The notes beneath the pieces are model-generated. The model made no database searches. It was not told the DNA's origin and was given only the letters and a program-made list of their open reading frames with translations. The translations under genes were made by a program, and so were the position numbers. A stretch of 64,000 nt of DNA, taken from assembly GCF_020103725.1 (NCBI RefSeq), contig NZ_JAHXBG010000021.1, positions 1 through 64,000 of the forward strand. Reading direction: 5' to 3'. This DNA is from Hyalangium gracile. Its GTDB lineage: Bacteria > Myxococcota > Myxococcia > Myxococcales > Myxococcaceae. Below, piece after piece: positions 1 through 8,563 of this stretch. Numbering within the stretch: the stretch's first letter is position 1; each line of letters opens with the position of its first letter.

Positions 1-1
1 C

Positions 2-163
2 TCGTACCTGAGCGTGGAGGCCTATGCCTCCGTCAACTACGGCGAGAAGGGCGGCGAGTTCCGCTTCGCCATGGACTATCCGCCCTTCCTGTCCCAGAGC
101 GGCCAGCCCCTGGTACCCGCTCCCACGTTCCAGGTGGGCGGGGGCCTTCGCATCAACCTCTGA
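2..163 (+). CDS. C-terminal end of a probable envelope/outer-membrane protein (partial)
   Basis: The frame starting at base 2 is open from the window edge and stops at TGA 161-163, giving the last 53 residues of a protein whose start lies outside. The tail has alternating polar and hydrophobic residues (YASVNYGEK, FRFAMDY) and ends GGGLRINL, which resembles the last strands of an outer-membrane beta-barrel, although it ends in Leu rather than the usual Phe. A strong GC hairpin follows the stop. The family cannot be named from this fragment. Confidence 0.6.
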   Translation, partial: SYLSVEAYASVNYGEKGGEFRFAMDYPPFLSQSGQPLVPAPTFQVGGGLRINL

Positions 164-169
164 TCCCAG

Positions 170-205
170 CTCGGGGCCACGCCCGTCCGCGCGCGTGGCC
201 CCGAG
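170..205 (+). terminator. GC-rich hairpin after the first gene
   Basis: A perfect 12-bp inverted repeat (CTCGGGGCCACG at 170-181 with its complement at 194-205) begins 6 bases after the stop codon at 163. There is no T-tract, so it is either a weak terminator or a 3'-end stabilising hairpin. Nothing else recognisable lies in 206-388. Confidence 0.35.
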
Positions 206-388
206 TATCTCGCGGGTGACGCCGCCGTCGAGGCGATGGCCTCCGCGGAGCCCCCAGACCGCCCCGTGGAGCAGCTCCTCCAGGAGCACCGGCGCGCCCC
301 TCGTTGCCCGTCTGGCCGCCGAGCAAGGCAGGCGAGCGGGCAGGCGCCCCGGTGTCATCGCGTCCAGGAGTGAACAGCTTCCTGGACG

Positions 389-1240
389 ATGAAAGCCTGG
401 CTCCCACTCTCCCTTGGCCTGTTGCTCGGGCAGACGCCCGAGGTGACTCCCGCCGTTCCTCCTGACGCCGACGTCCAGGACCCTGCCGCGATCGAGCTGC
501 GGGAGGCCTGGGAGCGGGCGCTCCTCAACGCCGACGCCACCGATGAGGGACAGGACTTCACGGACGGCAACATCCAGATGCCGGCCCTTGAGGTGGGCGG
601 CCGCAATGACACCACGCGCTCCGTCCCCGCGGCGGACGCGGCCGCCGCCGGACAGGCCACAGGCCTGGGCACTACCGGAGTGGGTGGAGCCGGCACCGCT
701 GGCATCACGGACGCTGCAGGCGCCACGGAAGGCACCCAGGCCGCGCAGGCCCCCGCCTCCACCGGGAACCCGCAGCAGGACGTGGCGCAGCTGCGCGCCC
801 AGGTCCAGGCGCTACAGGCCCAGCTCGAGGCGAGCACCGCCAACACCGGCCTCGTCCAGGAGCAGCTCACCGGCATCCAGGATCGCGCCGGGGAGATGGA
901 GCGCCTGCGCCAGGAGCGGCTGAGCGAGCTGGAGCGCGCCCGGACCTGGCTCGTCGCCGCCGATCAGGCGCTCGCGGTGGGCGAGCTGGCCATCGGCGAC
1001 GCGCTGACCGAGGCGGACACGGCGCTCGCGCAGGTGCTCGACAGCGCCACCGCGACGGGCAGCGGGCAGACCGTCATCCTCATCGAGGACGCTCGCGGCT
1101 TCATCGCCCAGGCGCTCGAGGCCACCGGGCGGCGCGACACCTACCAGGCCCGAGGGCACCTGCTGGCCGCGGACTGGCAGCTGCGACAGGCCCGGCGCGA
1201 GAACCTCGACACGCCCGGGGCGACCGTCGTCACCCAGTGA
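389..1240 (+). CDS. Secreted coiled-coil protein, unknown function
   Basis: The product is 283 residues with a short signal-like N-terminus (MKAWLPLSLGLLLGQ). An Ala/Gly/Thr-rich low-complexity stretch follows at about residues 60-130, then a heptad-rich coiled coil at about 130-190 (LRAQVQALQAQLEAS, MERLRQERLSELERA), and an Ala-rich helical C-terminal part. It is probably periplasmic or surface located. No enzymatic motif is visible and I do not recognise the family. The ATG at 389 has no good Shine-Dalgarno, so the start is uncertain, but the signal sequence begins there. Its 3' end overlaps the convergent EAL gene by 11 bases. Confidence 0.7.
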   Translation: MKAWLPLSLGLLLGQTPEVTPAVPPDADVQDPAAIELREAWERALLNADATDEGQDFTDGNIQMPALEVGGRNDTTRSVPAADAAAAGQATGLGTTGVGGAGTAGITDAAGATEGTQAAQAPASTGNPQQDVAQLRAQVQALQAQLEASTANTGLVQEQLTGIQDRAGEMERLRQERLSELERARTWLVAADQALAVGELAIGDALTEADTALAQVLDSATATGSGQTVILIEDARGFIAQALEATGRRDTYQARGHLLAADWQLRQARRENLDTPGATVVTQ

Positions 1241-2327
1241 AGTACGGCGTCGTCTCCGCCGGAGGGCTCTGCGGCCGGGCGATGAGGTAGCCCTGCAGGT
1301 AGTCCACCCCGTGCGAGCGCACCCAGCGCAGCTCCTCGGGTGTCTCGATGCCCTCCGCCACCGTGCGGATGTTCAGCTTCTGGGCGATCTCCAGCAGCTT
1401 CTGCGTGATGGACGCCTTGTACGCGTCCTCATGGATGTTCCGGATGAGCTCCATGTCCAGCTTGATGATGTCCGGGCGCAGCTGGTGGATGAGGTTGAGC
1501 GAGGAGTGCCCCGCCCCCAGGTCATCCAGCGCCACCCGGAACCCCGCCTGCCGGTAGAAGTCGATGATGGAGCGCAGGTGCCGCGTGTCCTCGGCGTGGT
1601 CCGTCTCGATGACCTCGAAGACCACGTTGCGTGGCGCGATGTTCGCCTCCTTGATGGTGGCCACCGTGGAGCGCAGGCAGTACGCCGGATCGTAGATGGC
1701 CGTCGGCGTGAAGTTGATGAAGATGGGCACGCGCAGCCCGTGCCGCTGCGCCTCGCGGATGGCCGTGGTGCGCGCCGCCAGATCCAGCTGGAAGAGCAGA
1801 TCCGCCCCGCGCGCCGTCTCCATCATCTTCCCCGGAGACACCATCGAGCCGTCCACCGCCTTGCCCCGCATGAGGGCCTCGTAGGCGAAGATCTGCCGCG
1901 TGTCCTGGGCCAGGACGATGGGCTGGAAGTGCGCCGTGAGCCGCTTCTCGGCCAGCAGCTCCACCAGCCACCCCGACTGGCTCACGGAGAGGAACTGCTC
2001 CAGCGAGCCCACCTTCGGGAAGTCCGTGAGGTCCGGCTCCTGCGAACCGCCCTTGAAGAGCGCCCGGGTGCCCCGGAGCTCCTCGCCCGTCATGCAGCCG
2101 CCCAGCTTCGCGGCGAAGCTGCCGCGGTCGCCCTCCCCCAGCTGCACCACCACGCAGCGGGCCTCGGGCCGGAGCTGGTGCTCCAGGCCCGACTCCCGGA
2201 GGAAGGCCATCAGCTTGCCCAGGCTGTGCCCCAGCGGGAGCCACAGGAACAAGCGCCCGTGGCCTTCCATGGGGGCGGGGAGCGTCTGACACCGTCCACA
2301 CTGCGCGAGCAGGGCTTCGTTCACCAT
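1230..2327 (-). CDS. EAL-domain cyclic-di-GMP phosphodiesterase
   Basis: The product is 365 residues. Residues ~125-360 form an EAL domain expected to hydrolyse c-di-GMP to pGpG. The metal and substrate ligands all appear present: E150 in YEALMRG, N205 (FINFTP), E238 (VFEVIET), D268-D269 (ALDDLGAG), K289 (IIKLD), E325 (AEGIE) and Q345 (LQGYL), so it should be active. The N-terminal ~120 residues hold a CxxC pair (C10, C13) plus C58 and C78 and match no sensor domain I know; a small metal-binding module is possible. No signal peptide or membrane segment is seen, so it is probably cytoplasmic. ATG 2327 was chosen because longer frames run into the upstream lipoprotein gene, whose stop lies 17 bases away. 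The two genes are probably co-transcribed. Confidence 0.9.
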   Translation of the reverse strand: MVNEALLAQCGRCQTLPAPMEGHGRLFLWLPLGHSLGKLMAFLRESGLEHQLRPEARCVVVQLGEGDRGSFAAKLGGCMTGEELRGTRALFKGGSQEPDLTDFPKVGSLEQFLSVSQSGWLVELLAEKRLTAHFQPIVLAQDTRQIFAYEALMRGKAVDGSMVSPGKMMETARGADLLFQLDLAARTTAIREAQRHGLRVPIFINFTPTAIYDPAYCLRSTVATIKEANIAPRNVVFEVIETDHAEDTRHLRSIIDFYRQAGFRVALDDLGAGHSSLNLIHQLRPDIIKLDMELIRNIHEDAYKASITQKLLEIAQKLNIRTVAEGIETPEELRWVRSHGVDYLQGYLIARPQSPPAETTPYFTG

Positions 2328-2344
2328 GGGGCTCCCGTCGAGGC

Positions 2345-3796
2345 TCAGGGGGTCTCTCGGAGGATCATCAGACCGCGGGACGTCTCCGTGGCGTAGACAT
2401 AACCGTCTCCCGGGACGGTCACATCGGTAACGCCCTCGAAGAAGGAGGCGCCCCGGCCCGTGTCCGTCTCCCGCCACGTGTTGAAGTAGCCCACCTGGCG
2501 CGGCTCGTTCGGGTTGGAAACGTCCAGCACGCGCACCCCGTCCTGGTAGTGCGCCAGGTACAGCTTCGTGCCCGACAGCTTCGCCGAGCGCAGCGCCACC
2601 TCCGGGCGCATGGAGAACTCGGCCACCTGGGTGATGATGGACGGCGAGCTGACGTCCAGGATGCGCAGGTGCGCGCCCCAGTCCTCCCCCGACTCGAAGG
2701 CCAGCGTGCGGCTGCCGATGGTGCCCACGTCCACCGTGCGGGTGGTGGCGTTGGTGTACGCGAAGCGGCCCAGCAGCTTGGGCTGCCGGGGGTTGGCCAC
2801 GTCCGACACCGTCAGCCCGTACGACCAGTGGCTCACGTACAGCCGGCCCCCGCGAGCCACGAGATCATAGGGACGGTCGCCCAGCGCCGGCTGGCTCTGC
2901 TCGACGAAGTAGCGCTTGGCCACCACCAGCTCGCGCGGGTTGGTGGCGTCGAAGACGAGGACCTCCGCGTTCGGCGAGGGCGAGGCCGCGTACAGCCAGG
3001 TGCCGTCCATCGTCACCGAGCGCACCACGACCGCCTCCGACGGGAACGACTTGACCGCCTTGGGCGCCGTGGGATCCGACACGTCGTAGACCAGCACGCC
3101 TCGCTTGCTGGTGGCGATGTACATCGTCTGGTTGGCGACCCAGATCTGGTGCCAGACGTCGCCGTCGCTGCTCTCGAGCTCCTGCTTCGCCACCAGCCTC
3201 GGGGCCGCGGGGTTGGAGATGTCGTAGACGTAGAAGCCCGCCTCCCGCGCCGCCACGTAGGCGTAGCCTCCCGAGACGAAGACGTCCTGGGGCACTCCCT
3301 TCGGCACGGCGATCTCCGCGACGAGCTCCATGCCCGCCGCGTCCACCTCGCTCGCGCGGCGCTGGATGCGCGTGGCCCGGAAGGTACCCGCCAGATCCAG
3401 CGTGCCGTTGGAGCAGCGGCGGAACAAGCCCTCCACCTGGGTGGGCGAGGCCGAGCGGCAGCCGGCGAACAGGTACTTGAGCGGCGTGCCGTTGGTGGCG
3501 GTCACCTCGCTGGTCAGCTCGAACAGCTCCGGCTCCACACGAGTGCCCGCGATGGGCAGCCCCGAGAGCGTCGGCTGGCCCAGGTAGTTGATGACGCCGG
3601 AGGAGCGCTCCCCATCATCGAAGGCGATGTCCATGTTCCAGATGCCCTGGGCCTGGATGGAGCCGAGGCCGGACCGGTCGCACGAGGACAGGTCCAGCTT
3701 CTCGAGCTCACAGTCCTTCCGGGCCGGGGCGTTGTCTTTTCCACACCCCGCGGTGAAGAGCAGGGCACCCACAGTCAGCGCAAAGAGGCGAATCAT
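2345..3796 (-). CDS. LVIVD-repeat beta-propeller lipoprotein
   Basis: The 483-residue precursor has a clear lipoprotein signal (MIRLFALTVGALLFTAGC, lipid-modified Cys at 18). The body carries at least six LVIVD-type repeats whose core reads V-Y/F-D-[IVA]-[SN]-[ND]-P-x-x-P (e.g. VYDISNPAAPRLV, VYDVSDPTAPKAV, VLDVSNPNEPRQVG). Such repeats fold as a propeller and are common in secreted or surface proteins of environmental bacteria. No catalytic residues are evident; a binding or scaffolding role is inferred. The start at 3796 puts the signal peptide at the N-terminus; ATGs at 3808 and 3820 are possible but add non-signal residues. It is the first gene of a likely operon with the EAL protein. Confidence 0.85.
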   Translation of the reverse strand: MIRLFALTVGALLFTAGCGKDNAPARKDCELEKLDLSSCDRSGLGSIQAQGIWNMDIAFDDGERSSGVINYLGQPTLSGLPIAGTRVEPELFELTSEVTATNGTPLKYLFAGCRSASPTQVEGLFRRCSNGTLDLAGTFRATRIQRRASEVDAAGMELVAEIAVPKGVPQDVFVSGGYAYVAAREAGFYVYDISNPAAPRLVAKQELESSDGDVWHQIWVANQTMYIATSKRGVLVYDVSDPTAPKAVKSFPSEAVVVRSVTMDGTWLYAASPSPNAEVLVFDATNPRELVVAKRYFVEQSQPALGDRPYDLVARGGRLYVSHWSYGLTVSDVANPRQPKLLGRFAYTNATTRTVDVGTIGSRTLAFESGEDWGAHLRILDVSSPSIITQVAEFSMRPEVALRSAKLSGTKLYLAHYQDGVRVLDVSNPNEPRQVGYFNTWRETDTGRGASFFEGVTDVTVPGDGYVYATETSRGLMILRETP

Positions 3797-3902
3797 AGCC
3801 CCATCCATACCGAGTGACACGCCGGGACGAAAGTCCTACCCGAGTTGTTGCGCGGCGACGTGGAAGTACAGAGGTGAGCAGAACCGCACGTTAAGCTTGT
3901 GC

Positions 3903-3920
3903 CTCCCCCTCCCGGGGGAG
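3903..3920 (+). other. 7-bp stem hairpin in the leader of the large peptidase gene
   Basis: CTCCCCC (3903-3909) pairs with GGGGGAG (3914-3920) around a 4-base loop, 59 bases before the GTG start at 3979. It lies in the 182-base divergent gap 3797-3978. No T-tract follows, so a leader structure is more likely than a terminator. Confidence 0.4.
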
Positions 3921-3958
3921 AGCCTTCATCCCTACGTACGCTCCGTCGCCTGACCCCC

Positions 3959-3978
3959 AAGACCCTGAGGTCTTACCT
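3959..3978 (+). promoter_or_regulatory. Hairpin covering the Shine-Dalgarno of the 3979 gene
   Basis: AAGACC (3959-3964) and GGTCTT (3969-3974) form a perfect 6-bp stem with a CTGA loop. The only Shine-Dalgarno-like stretch before GTG 3979 is TGAGG at 3966-3970, spaced 8 bases from the start, and it sits in the loop and 3' arm of this stem. Initiation could therefore be gated by opening of the hairpin. This is inference from sequence only. Confidence 0.4.
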
Positions 3979-6900
3979 GTGAACCGACGCCCCCTCTTCA
4001 CCGCCGCGCTCCTGGTGCTGCTGCCAGGGCTGGCCTTCGCTCAGGTCTTCGTCTACCCGCGCCGGGCGGACCGCAGCTCCGTCAACACGTTCGAGTTCGA
4101 GTGGCGCCACGTGGACATCCTCGTGGGCCCTGCCGCCAAGGGCGAGGCCAAGGCTCCCGAGAGGACCGCCAACCCGCAGCCGCCGGGAGCGCCCGCGGGC
4201 CCCAACCCCAACGTCACCACCATGGACCCGGGAGGCACGGCGAACGTGCCCTCCACGGAGCCGCCCCCGGAGACCGAGCGCATCACCTCCGCGCCCGAGG
4301 AAACCGGGGTGCCCGACACGGCGGTGGCCGGCGCGGGGGCCCCGGACGGCGGAGTGCCCGCCCCCGACGGCGGCCTGATGGCCTTCGCGCTCCCGCCCCC
4401 GCCCCTGGCCATGCTCCCGCATGGCGGCGCGGACGGAGGCACCTCGCCGGACGGTGGCCCCAAGTACGCCACCTCGCTGGGCGCGGCCACGGGCGGTGTG
4501 CGCTTCTACTTCTATGAGCGTGAGCGCCAGGTGGCCGAGCGTGCGGCCCCGCTCATCGAGGACGCCTACCGCTACCTGGTGGAGCAGTTCCAGTACGTCC
4601 CCACGGAGACATTCCCCTACATCCTCTACAACAGCTACCAGGAGTTCCTGCAGACGCATGTGTTCGCCGTGTCGGAGGGCACGCTGGGCGTCACCAGCAC
4701 CGAGGACCTGAAGCTGTCGCTGCCGTACCTGGGGGACCACCGGCTCTTCCAGGAGATCAGCACCCACGAGCTGGCCCACCAGTTCACCATCCAGAAGGTG
4801 CGCACCGTCGCGGAGACGAAGAAGACGTTCGGAGATCCGCTCCAGTCCCTGCCGCTGTGGTTCATCGAAGGCCTGGCCGAGTTCTACGCCAAGCGCGGGC
4901 TGGATCCCGAGGCGGAGATGCTGGTGCGCGACTTGATGGTGAACCCGGATCTGGCCAAGGGCTACGCCTTCCTCGACTTCTTCTCGCCCGGGCCGTACGG
5001 CTTCCTGTGGATCTACAAGGTGGGCCAGGCGCGCGTGACGTTCCTGGAGGAGGAGTACGGCGCGGGCTTCATCCAGAAGGTGCTCAACGAGTCGCCCCGG
5101 CTCATCTCGGGCGGCAAGGACATGCCGTCCATGAAGTTCGAGGAGCTGCTGGAGCGGCTCACCGGGGACGATCCGAAGAAGATCTCCGCGCGCTTCGAGA
5201 ACTGGATGAAGCGGCGGGCCTTCAAGGACTACCTGAGCTCCGAGCAGTCGGCCCCGGCGCTGGAGCTGCTGGAGGAGCGCGAGGGCATCAGCACGGCGGT
5301 GAACAGCTCTCCGGACGGGCGGGCGATCATGTACCGCACCATCATCCCGGAGACGGGAGAGAGCCGGCTCTACCTCGTGGATCCGAAGGCTCCGGGCAGC
5401 GCGAAGAAGGTGGCCGGCGACGGAGTGCCCGGCGCGGAGTCCCTGCACCCCATCTTCGGGCGCAACTTCGCGCTGGCGAAGGATCGGCTCTCGTACGTGG
5501 CCGAGGTGAACGGGCGGGACGTCATCTACGTCCAGGCCTACAACCACAGCTCCGAGCAGAAGACGAGCGACGAGCTGGTGCGCCGCAGCGCCGTGCGCAC
5601 CGGCTTCCAGCGCCAGACGAACGTGTCGGTGGACCTGGACCTGGGAGACAAAACGGCCTACCGCGTGGGGCAGCACGGGCTGCTGGGCGTGCCCACGGTG
5701 GCCTTCTCGCCGGATGGCAAGTCGCTGGCCTTCATCGGCATCAACGACGAGGGCATCCGGGACGTGTACGTGCTCAACCTGGAGCAGGGCCCGGACGCCA
5801 GGCCCCGGAAGCTCACCGATGACATGTACGCCGAGCGGCAGATCACCTGGGGCCCGAGCGGCATCATCTACACGTCGGACGCCACGTCGCACCGCTTCTA
5901 CAACCTGTTCCGCGTGAAGCCGGACGTACCCGGCGCGCCCGAGCGCCTCACCAGCCGCGAGAGCGACGAGGCGGATCCGGTGGCGCTGGCCGACGGCCGC
6001 ATCTTCTTCGTGGCGTGGCGCCACAGCAGCTCGGATCTGCACGAGCTGATGCCGGATGGCTCGGTGGTGCGGCGCACGGACGTCACCACGGGCATCTTCG
6101 AGCCGGGCGCCGGCCCGGAGGGCGGCCTGTGGGTGCTGTTCCACCAGTCCGGCGAGCGCCGGCCCGCGCTGCTGCGGCCGCCGAAGATGCTGAGCCTGCC
6201 CACCGAGGCCGCGCCGCCGCCCGCGCCGCCCGCCCCGCTGGCGTTCATGCCGCTGACGGGCGCCGAGCCCTACCAGGCGTTCGCCCGGCAGAACATCGAG
6301 CTGGGCCCCATCATGGGCTTCGCCGGAGCGGGCAGCGGTGGCTTCTTCGGCCAGGTGTTCGCCATGGCGAGCGACCGGATGCGCAACCACGCCACGCTGC
6401 TCAGCATGGCCATCTACGGCTCGCTCAAGCTGACCGACGGCGTGCTGCTCTACATCAACCAGGAGAAGCGCTCGACGTGGGGCGTGGGCCTCTTCCAGTC
6501 CCTGCGCTTCCGCCTGGACGAGAGCTTCGCGGACCAGGGCGTCTCCTTCTTCTCCGGTGAGCGCTACTACGGCGCGGTGGCCAACGTGCGCTACCCGCTC
6601 AGCTCCTTCCTCTACGTGCAAGGCGAGGTGACGGCGGGCGGAGCCTCGTACTTCATCGACTCGTACACGGCCTTCCGCTTGAACAACCCCTCGTTCAACC
6701 CGGCGTTCCAGGACCTGTACACGCCGTGGATGGGCGCCAACGACCAGGCGCGCTTCCAGACGGAGCTGACGGGGCAGATTGGCTACAACACCATCCGCTA
6801 CCACTACGCCACGGGCCCGCTGTCGGGCAGCTCGGCGCTGCTGGAGGCCACGGTGGGCGCGCAGCCCTTCAACGAGCAGGCCTACAGCAACCTGCGGCTG

Positions 6901-7449
6901 GACCTCGAGCGCTACTTCCCCATCTACGGGCGCAGCAACATCTTCATCCGCGCCGCGGGCGGCACCACCGTGGGCGGCCGGTACGCGCGCTCGTACTTCC
7001 TCTCCAGCTTCGACACGCTGCGAGGCGTGAACTTCGGAGACGAGGACTGGCTGCTCGGCCGGCACTTCGCCTACTCCACGGCGGAGCTGCAGGTGCCGCT
7101 CAATGATCTCATCCGCGTGGCCTTCCTGAGCGACCTGGAGGCCATCGCCGGCGTGGACGTGGGCGGCGTGGGCAACTCGAGCCGGCGCATGTGGGATCGC
7201 CGCACGCTGGACTTCGCGCTGGGCTTCAACCTCTCGCTGGGGCCCTTGCTGATGCGCCTGCACTTCGCGCGGCCGGTGGACATCGGCGCCGAGGCCGGCA
7301 AGCCGGATCCGGGCTGGGTGACCAACTTCTCGATCGGCATCGCCGGGCTCAACGGCTTCTTCGATCGCAGGGGCGAGGGCGACGTGAGGCCGCCTCCGAA
7401 CCTGCCGCCCGGGGCCTACATCGGACGGACGGGCATGCCCGGGCAGTAA
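3979..7449 (+). CDS. Large exported gluzincin-like metalloprotease with beta-propeller and barrel-like C-terminus
   Basis: The product is 1156 residues with a Sec signal peptide (LLVLLPGLAFAQ). Residues ~30-150 are a Pro/Gly/Asp-rich linker. Residues ~170-430 resemble a peptidase-MA-type gluzincin: H263-E264-L-A-H267 followed by E297/E301 in FIEGLAEFYA, the HEXXH...E zinc arrangement. Residues ~430-740 contain TolB/WD40-like propeller blades (SSPDGRAIMYR, FSPDGKSLAFIG). The C-terminal ~350 residues are rich in amphipathic beta strands with GG turns, as in an outer-membrane barrel or surface-antigen-like domain. The start is GTG 3979 just before the signal peptide. Export is well supported; substrate and exact location are unknown. 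Confidence 0.8.
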   Translation: MNRRPLFTAALLVLLPGLAFAQVFVYPRRADRSSVNTFEFEWRHVDILVGPAAKGEAKAPERTANPQPPGAPAGPNPNVTTMDPGGTANVPSTEPPPETERITSAPEETGVPDTAVAGAGAPDGGVPAPDGGLMAFALPPPPLAMLPHGGADGGTSPDGGPKYATSLGAATGGVRFYFYERERQVAERAAPLIEDAYRYLVEQFQYVPTETFPYILYNSYQEFLQTHVFAVSEGTLGVTSTEDLKLSLPYLGDHRLFQEISTHELAHQFTIQKVRTVAETKKTFGDPLQSLPLWFIEGLAEFYAKRGLDPEAEMLVRDLMVNPDLAKGYAFLDFFSPGPYGFLWIYKVGQARVTFLEEEYGAGFIQKVLNESPRLISGGKDMPSMKFEELLERLTGDDPKKISARFENWMKRRAFKDYLSSEQSAPALELLEEREGISTAVNSSPDGRAIMYRTIIPETGESRLYLVDPKAPGSAKKVAGDGVPGAESLHPIFGRNFALAKDRLSYVAEVNGRDVIYVQAYNHSSEQKTSDELVRRSAVRTGFQRQTNVSVDLDLGDKTAYRVGQHGLLGVPTVAFSPDGKSLAFIGINDEGIRDVYVLNLEQGPDARPRKLTDDMYAERQITWGPSGIIYTSDATSHRFYNLFRVKPDVPGAPERLTSRESDEADPVALADGRIFFVAWRHSSSDLHELMPDGSVVRRTDVTTGIFEPGAGPEGGLWVLFHQSGERRPALLRPPKMLSLPTEAAPPPAPPAPLAFMPLTGAEPYQAFARQNIELGPIMGFAGAGSGGFFGQVFAMASDRMRNHATLLSMAIYGSLKLTDGVLLYINQEKRSTWGVGLFQSLRFRLDESFADQGVSFFSGERYYGAVANVRYPLSSFLYVQGEVTAGGASYFIDSYTAFRLNNPSFNPAFQDLYTPWMGANDQARFQTELTGQIGYNTIRYHYATGPLSGSSALLEATVGAQPFNEQAYSNLRLDLERYFPIYGRSNIFIRAAGGTTVGGRYARSYFLSSFDTLRGVNFGDEDWLLGRHFAYSTAELQVPLNDLIRVAFLSDLEAIAGVDVGGVGNSSRRMWDRRTLDFALGFNLSLGPLLMRLHFARPVDIGAEAGKPDPGWVTNFSIGIAGLNGFFDRRGEGDVRPPPNLPPGAYIGRTGMPGQ

Positions 7450-7472
7450 GCAGGGCTTCGAGGTGACATGAA

Positions 7473-7507
7473 GGGGGGCCGGCATGAGCGCCGCGCCCCC
7501 TTTTCCT
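7473..7507 (+). terminator. Rho-independent terminator after the large peptidase gene
   Basis: A GC-rich stem (left arm from 7473, right arm ending 7500, one bulged base, loop around 7484-7489) is followed directly by TTTTCCTTT at 7501-7509, 23 bases after the stop at 7449. This has the form of an intrinsic terminator. Confidence 0.65.
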
Positions 7508-7615
7508 TTGGTGAATTGTGCCGACGGACCGGCTTGGTAAGTTGATCCCCGCGCCCCAGGAAGGTGGCGCCGGCGCGCAGCAGGAGTGATGCGCCAGGCC
7601 AAGGGAATTCAACTC

Positions 7616-8563
7616 ATGCCAGGTCCAGTGCTGCCCCGCCGGAGCGTTCCGGCCGTGATGTCGAGCGACGCGGAGCGTCCGGTTTCTCATGAGGCTCGGA
7701 GGCCTCGCGGCCCCGCGCGTGCGAGCCGGTTCGGGCTGCTCGGGTGGGTGGTCCTCGGACTGTTCTTGTTGCGTCCGGCGATCGCGCTCGCCCAGACGAG
7801 TCCCGAGGTGAAGGCCTACTTCCTCTCCATCGCCGCCCTCTATGACGCGCTCGAGTACGAGAGCGCGCTGGCGCAGATCGCCAAGGCTCGGGCCATCACC
7901 AAGGCGCCGGCCGACAACGCGACCCTGTCGCTGTACGAGGGAGTCATCCTGGCCGACATGAACCGCCGGGAAGCCTCCGACGCCGCCTTCCGGAAGGCCC
8001 TGCTCGCGCAGCCGGATGCGAAGCTGCCGATGACGGTGTCTCCCAAGGTGGCGCAGCGCTTCGAGCAGCTGCGCGAGACCGTGAAGCAGGAGCAGCTGGC
8101 CGCCAGGCCGAAGACTCCCGCTCCTCCCACGCCTCCCAAGGACGCGCCCCAGGTGAACCAGGGCGGGACTCGGACCACCCCGGACAGCTCGCTGACCTCC
8201 CGCTCCGGCGATGCGCCTGTCGGGGTGAGCGGACGGAGCTTCACCCGTCCCCAGGTCCTCGTCCCCGCGATCGCGGGAGGCGTGCTCATGGTGCTGGGTG
8301 GAACCTCCTACGCGATGTCCCGAAAGGAGCTGTCCAACCTGAACAACGACGATCCGAAGCTCGCCACCCGCGAGGATGCGGAGCGCGCCGCCGACCGGGG
8401 TCGCACCTTCCAGTCCGTCGGAGTGGGACTGCTGGGAGCCGGAGCCGCCGGGCTGGGCTTCGCCCTGGGCTGGTACGCTTTTGGCCCCACGTCGTCGGGC
8501 GAGACGGCACTGACGGTGGGCACCGACGGGACCTCCGCCTTCGTGCAGGGGAGGTGGCCGTGA
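7616..8563 (+). CDS. TPR-like membrane-anchored protein, unknown function
   Basis: The product is about 315 residues. A hydrophobic segment (GLLGWVVLGLFLLRPAIALAQ) acts as a signal peptide. A helical region at residues ~55-140 resembles TPR pairs (ALYDALEYESALAQIAKA, ASDAAFRKALLAQPDA), followed by a Pro/Thr linker. Two further hydrophobic segments near the C-terminus (LVPAIAGGVLMVLGGTSYAM, VGVGLLGAGAAGLGFALGW) suggest inner-membrane anchoring. ATG 7616 has AAGGGA about 10 bases upstream; GTG 7586 and ATG 7658 are alternatives. Its TGA overlaps the start of the next gene as GTGA, so the two are translationally coupled and probably work together at the envelope. Confidence 0.7.
   Translation: MPGPVLPRRSVPAVMSSDAERPVSHEARRPRGPARASRFGLLGWVVLGLFLLRPAIALAQTSPEVKAYFLSIAALYDALEYESALAQIAKARAITKAPADNATLSLYEGVILADMNRREASDAAFRKALLAQPDAKLPMTVSPKVAQRFEQLRETVKQEQLAARPKTPAPPTPPKDAPQVNQGGTRTTPDSSLTSRSGDAPVGVSGRSFTRPQVLVPAIAGGVLMVLGGTSYAMSRKELSNLNNDDPKLATREDAERAADRGRTFQSVGVGLLGAGAAGLGFALGWYAFGPTSSGETALTVGTDGTSAFVQGRWP

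Noticed and set aside
3973-7602. A 1209-codon frame antisense to the large peptidase gene
   Set aside because: Shadow in GC-rich DNA; it is rich in Arg, Gly, His and Val with no recognisable domain.
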